64,000 nt of DNA, taken from assembly GCA_021014325.1 (NCBI GenBank), contig CM037473.1:13516696-13580695 (forward strand), given 5' to 3'. Position 1 is the first letter of the stretch; each line of letters begins with the position of its first letter. The notes under the pieces were generated by a model. It saw only the letters and a list, made by a program, of their open reading frames with translations. It had not been told where the DNA came from and did not search any database. Positions 59,404-64,000 of this stretch are shown here, in pieces. The translations under genes were made by a program, and so were the position numbers. This DNA is from Plazaster borealis (lineage: Eukaryota > Echinodermata > Asteroidea > Forcipulatida > Labidiasteridae).

Positions 59404-61118
59404 TTTGTGGATTACCAATTAGTTGACGCACGACACCTCAATCAGTATGCTGTATGCGTGGCGGGTCCAACCTGGGCTCTAGTCTACAGTCTACTACTGA
59501 GTACTGTACTATGGAGTATGGTAAATTAGAATTGGTATACGTACGCCGAGACGAGAGTGCACTGCAAGTGCTTTATTTTCAAATATCAATGATACAGTAA
59601 CGACCACACCGTTACAAAACTTGCAGTTCGCATACGTGGTTTATAGTGTCATAAGCGCCGACTAAAACCAAAACTGTGTGGAGGGGAAACCACTTGACTT
59701 TATGATCTTTATCATCACCACAACAGATCATGTATAACGCATTGCTCCGTCATTCAGAAACCGGAAGTAAACAAACGCAACCGCTGAACAGCTGGTATAA
59801 AGGGCGCCCTCCATTGTCCTCGATTGCAGAGTCTAACTTTTTAGATCGACAATAATAAACCTTCCGGGTGCAATCACTAGTCGAATATGTTTTGTATGTA
59901 ATAACTTTTGTATAGGTCTGAAGAATCGCAGTGATGAAACAGGCACCGAATACCCGTCCATACTCATACCACTTAAAACAAAATCGAAAAAGAAACTTTA
60001 ATTCTCACTTGACTCCATGCGGCCCTTTGGTGAGTCGAGAGTCGATGAGTTCACACTCCGATTTCGAGAATGAACCATCACGTACGAATGGCTCCACCCT
60101 TCCAAAACACATTATGATTGATGTGGTATTAAATTAAATTATTACGATTTCATAGCTTGTGGGGACAACACAGCAACACAACAAATAGCCACCAATGACG
60201 AAGCGTTGCCCAAGTTATACTCCGATCCTGTGTCAAACATATTAATTATGTCAAATTCTGCACTCAATTTCAGAATACGAACTTTTTCGAAATAATATCC
60301 TGTTTTCCGCACCAAAGATCGAAACCAATGCCGAAAATTGTTGCATTTTTAGTGCTTTCGTTGGAACAGTCATGGGTAGGAGGAGATGATTTGCTTTTTT
60401 TGTAATCAAACCGTTGAGGCCATTCATTTCATTTTACCAGTGGGCTTACACGATTGAATAGTTGGTTGGCCCTATATTGTTATCGTTGTATTAAATGGGT
60501 CACTTTAGCAGTAGAAAATTAATTTAATTATAAGCGACGGCTGGGTACTAAAATCAAGACAAACAACTCAACCCAAATTGAATGCCAATAAGCACAATGG
60601 TTTTATTTCAATACAATCTTATAACTATTCATGACTTGATACAAAATTTGTATAATAATAAAATAGCTGGAAGCAAGTAGGCCCTATTTAGACTATTGCA
60701 AAGGCACTTTCTACGCGGTTTGTCTTTGGGAGTGAGACACGAGGGGGTCGGGGCTCTGGGTTAAGCGTGACCTGCCACTTCCCCGTCTAACTCTAACCCC
60801 CTTCGTATCGTACACCAGTACCTTGGGTTATCCGAAATTATAACTGGAGTTAAAATGGCTGCATGTAAACGCTCTTTCAAAAAATGTTTTAAAAATAATA
60901 TGTAAAAAACCGATGCCCATGTGCGGCATCACCCTTCCCTTAGAATCTTTGAAATGAAAATCACAATATAATATTTATTATACCACAATCCACAAATTTG
61001 CAAGAAATTAAAATAAATTCAACTTCAAAACTAGCCGTATTGTTTTGTTGTGAAGTTATCATCGGACGGCCCCCAAAGTGCACCGGCCGCCAAACGCCAT
61101 CGCTTATAACAATTATAA

Positions 61119-61332
61119 TAAATGGAAACGTGCGCGCGTGTACGCACCACGCACAACTCCCAGCCAATGATTAGTCTTTCTTTGACCTCAGTTCGAGCTT
61201 ACGTCATACGCATGAAGTGTTCCATTTTGTTTGTTTGTGTGCGTATAGACCATTATGACGTCACAAGCCCAAAACAGTTCCATCACTGATGAGGTCAATG
61301 AAGAGCTATCATTGGCGTGCACGTTTCCATTG
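61119..61332. repeat. TIR-like repeat (GGAAACGTGC termini)
   Basis: AATGGAAACGTGCGCGCG and GGCGTGCACGTTTCCATTG are inverted termini around TTTGACCTCAGT...TGAGGTCAA. A related piece with CCAATGGAAACGTGCACATG and TTTGACCTCAGTGAGGGCGC lies at about 43740-43870, and the GAGGGCGCTGTTTG part recurs near 30540, 57396 and 63645. Confidence 0.6.
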
Positions 61333-62030
61333 TAACATCAAAGATGGCGGCCAATGCAAGGGCTCTATATTCTATATGCTTGCTTGATGAGCCAAGGAAA
61401 AAAACATTGTGCGATGAGGGAGAAAATTATATCGAAAATAAAATTGGAATAATCAGTAACTTCGGATATAGTCCCTTTTGGTTCGCTGGTTTATTCCAAG
61501 TCGTATTTTTGTCGCCGACTAAAATAATTCCCACTCTAGCCTTTGGCAAAGCATTTCAACGCAATCCACAATATATAAAAGTTTGCCAAAGGCTATTTTA
61601 TGCAGTGGCTTGTATCGGCAACAAAAATATGACTTATTTCACGTTGGTTTATCGGCCGCATTATTTGCCGTTACGCGCTTTAGAAAGTGCTTCGTCTTCA
61701 AGATTGTCTCTGTTACCCTAGACATGAAACTGTCTGGGGAGAAAGAGATACAGTGCATGATATCTGAGGTATTTTGAATCACATAAATACTAAACATCCA
61801 TCTATATCTATATTGTGGATGTACAAACAAAGGGTGTACAGCAGTAAACTAATATTTGAAAATTCTTTCTGAATGCACAGACAAATTTAGTGTCGGTTTA
61901 CATTATAAATTTGGTCCGAAATAGTACTATCGTTATATTATATTGTATATAATTATAGAATAGCGATTTCTGATAGAGATCTAATGCTATAACACCTACA
62001 TTAAATATGTGAAATATTGGTTAGTAGGCC

Positions 62031-62250
62031 TATACTCTAAAATCTCCCGGGTCATAATTGACCCGGATCCCGGGTGCCATGGGGCCTGATCCATTTCTGG
62101 GTCAGGCTGACCCAGAAACAATGGGATTTTAGCTCAGATTCTCTGTCACTTTGACTCATTTCTGGGTCATTTTGACACATTCCGGATCACACTGACACAG
62201 AAATGGGTCAGGCCCCCTGGGACCCGGTAGATTTAAAGTGTAGTGTGTAC
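62031..62250. repeat. TIR element with GACCCGG/CCGGGTC termini
   Basis: TACTCTAAAATCTCCCGGGT ... GACCCGGTAGATTTAAAGTG, with internal multiples of TGACCCAGAAA / TTTCTGGGTCA. A second copy begins at about 63949 (ACACTCTAAAAACGGGTCAG) and runs off the window. Confidence 0.7.
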
Positions 62251-62992
62251 TATTTCCACGCAACAAAACAGAACATGAATATTGTTCTTCCGGAGGTAAT
62301 TGCAAAAAGATAAAAAGACGCAGTAAGTTTCATAATATAAATGATTATTGCATAGCTATACTGACATACATTAGGTATTCGGTGGACGTATTGCGGGAGG
62401 CACGGGGGTGGGGCGTGGTGAGTACTGAGTACACCTTCCCCCTGATGGGTGGATTGGGGGGGGGCTTAGTGCCACACGTTTGGTGAAAAGGACAATATGA
62501 TTATTATTGCCCTTGATTATTTTCAGTGTCCAGTTTCTAAAAGCCAGAGACCATGTTATAGATTTCTTCAGAATGATAGGCCTACATTAAATTTTAACAT
62601 GGGCAACATTGATGGGCAACATTGAATTACATTTTCGCATTCAGAAACCACTGGAGTTGTTAAGAAGCTTAAAGGCATCCCCTTCCACAATTCCTTTCAT
62701 AGAAAGGGTTTCTTTTCAACCATAGCCTATACCATAAGTTGTACCCCTCCCCAGAACACGCCCATGTTTGAGGACACCCATGTTTGAGGACGCCCAACCC
62801 CACCCACAAGTTACCCCCGTGTGATACACGTAGAGCAAGGCCTCTAGCGGACACACCGAATACCTATCACTGTAAGTTCCACTGTATGTTCATTACAGTG
62901 GGACTTTTAGTACTACATACAAAGAAATCAAAATCCATCAGATATCACGCAGCAGCCGCCGAACGAAGCACTACAAAGCACGCATAGGCAAA

Positions 62993-63443
62993 TCAGGCTG
63001 TCGTTAAACTCGGCGCCATCTTGGACGCCTCGTTGCCTGAATAACCTAACCCCGCCTGACCTATGACCTTTATGGCCTCTAGGGTCTCCTGCCCAACGGG
63101 AATGATGTAACGGGGAGGTAAGAGGAACCCATGATCGCCTGTGTCCGGGAGCTCAATGGCGTAGCTGAAGGGTATACCTAGCATGCCGTGGGCGAAGTCC
63201 ACACTGTTCCCGGCAGCTTTGTCTGTTGGTAAAATGCCACAGAACGTTATCAATCAAGAAGTTTTTCGTGGAAGGCCCAATCATTACTCGGACTCGACAC
63301 ATTTTTAAAAACTTACATTTACTTCTTGAGTAGCAAAGTATCAGTGTCTAATACTTACATATGACGCCAGCAATGTTACCCACAGTATACACCGTTCCAT
63401 TGATCTGTTGAATAGCCGACGTAGCATTCAATGCCAAAGAGAG
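62993..63443 (-). CDS. M14 metallocarboxypeptidase (A-type), last two exons (5' partial)
   Basis: Zinc exopeptidase of the pancreatic carboxypeptidase A/B family. Exons in coding order: 63443-63359 (LSLALNATSAIQQINGTVYT...) and 63222-62993, with matching phase: the split TAC codon gives the Tyr of VIYKAAG. This Tyr corresponds to Tyr248 of bovine CPA, and the Glu of YAIELPD to the catalytic Glu270. The substrate-pocket position equivalent to residue 255 is Val (GNSVDF): hydrophobic as in CPA (Ile) and not Asp as in CPB. GFLLPPRYIIPVGQET is the typical C-terminal family signature. A short tail, GNEASKMAPSLTTA, extends past the usual end. The zinc ligands His69/Glu72/His196 and Arg127 fall in upstream exons beyond the window, so activity and propeptide cannot be judged. 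Confidence 0.88.
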
Positions 63444-64000
63444 CTGACACACACAACAAAATTATCCAAAATGTCAGCATTGCACGATAAAGTTTCAAGA
63501 AAATAACTACCAATACCAGTTTAGGGAACTCAGTATCGCCAACATCTACCTAAAGAAAATGACGTGTTGTGCTGTATTTTGTTTGCTGCTTGCCTTTTAT
63601 GGAAGAATAGCCGCATTGCACATTACTTCACAAGCTCAAACAGCGCCCTCATTGAGGTTAAATGAATACCTTGCCTTGGCCGAGAGTTTATGGTGCGTAT
63701 ACACACCGTCCATCTAGGCATGTTTGTGGTGTTTTTTTACCTCAGCGACAGCGACCTAAAGACCTATATCATGGTGCGGCCATCTTGAATTTCTCCCATT
63801 CAACTCAATGTAACCAAACCGAGGCTGGAAAGGAGAAATAGTCTGGCTCCTTTTTGTACAATGAGTATCAGCATCCATTACTGTTGTACTGGATACAGGG
63901 AACATGACCAAGATGGTGGCAGCATGATTAAGGTATATTGGGTCTATACACTCTAAAAACGGGTCAGAATTGACCCGGTTCGGGTACATGAGGGCCTGAC
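63444..64000. other. Carboxypeptidase intron, right window edge
   Basis: No further carboxypeptidase exon found. Holds GCGCCCTCATTGAGGTTAAA (repeat shared with 43800 and 61185), a repeat at 63755-63950 related to the CIT 3' UTR block (24058-24230), and the start of a GACCCGG-type TIR element at 63949. Confidence 0.5.

Larger units (their letters stand above)
59404..62992. other. Intergenic region between the TLDc gene and carboxypeptidase
   Basis: No supported gene. It includes the upstream region of the TLDc gene, a TIR-like element at 61119-61332 (ATGGAAACGTGCGCGCG ... GTGCACGTTTCCAT), and a GACCCGG-type TIR element at 62031-62250. Open frames at 59931-60137 and 61317-61721 show no recognisable domain and the latter starts inside the repeat. 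Confidence 0.6.

Noticed and set aside
59931..60137. 68-residue open frame upstream of the TLDc gene
   Set aside because: No domain, no supported promoter or poly(A) context, and its length is expected by chance in this much DNA.
61317..61721. 134-residue open frame in the intergenic region
   Set aside because: It begins within a TIR-like repeat, overlaps no splice pattern or recognisable domain, and has unremarkable composition.

Overview
This window comes from an animal nuclear genome with long introns, very probably an invertebrate deuterostome and most likely an echinoderm. The phylum is an inference from the divergence of the proteins and the style of the dispersed repeats. The DNA is AT-rich. 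Coding sequence is split into small exons with canonical GT/AG junctions, and introns and intergenic DNA are full of short palindromic (MITE-like) elements and tRNA-headed SINE-like repeats. Nothing suggests a bacterial, plasmid or phage origin, and I see no CRISPR array.

Layout. (1) Positions 340-24024 (+) hold the 3' two-thirds of a citron Rho-interacting kinase gene (CIT). I can place 24 coding exons (3963 nt, 1320 residues plus stop): coiled coil, C1 zinc finger, PH, CNH and a Ser-rich tail ending in a PDZ-type motif. The kinase domain lies upstream, outside the window. (2) Positions 24025-28991 are intergenic and hold many repeats. (3) Positions 28992-51052 (+) hold a complete RPA1 gene (large subunit of replication protein A): 16 exons encoding 617 residues, against 616 in human, plus a candidate 9-nt microexon. 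Its intron 8 (35077-44876) contains a single open exon of about 3.6 kb (37154-40788). (4) Positions 53167-59403 (-) hold a complete nine-exon gene for a 431-residue, N-myristoylation-type TLDc-domain protein, arranged tail-to-tail with RPA1. (5) Positions 59404-62992 are intergenic. (6) Positions 62993-63443 (-) hold the last two exons of an M14 (A-type) metallocarboxypeptidase whose 5' part lies beyond the window.

Most notable. The 1211-codon exon inside RPA1 has a strong 3' splice site and the same phase as the authentic downstream RPA1 exon. Splicing from RPA1 exon 8 would give an undescribed chimera: RPA1 domains DBD-F and DBD-A joined to a long His/Ser/Thr/Gln-rich, NLS-containing, coiled-coil tail, with DBD-B and the trimerisation core DBD-C lost. 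Alternatively it is an intron-nested gene with its own first exon. A second pattern is that CIT and the TLDc gene each carry a minisatellite made by repeated duplication of an exon's 3' end together with its splice donor into the following intron.

The four genes have no evident common pathway. Their adjacency looks like ordinary animal gene order.
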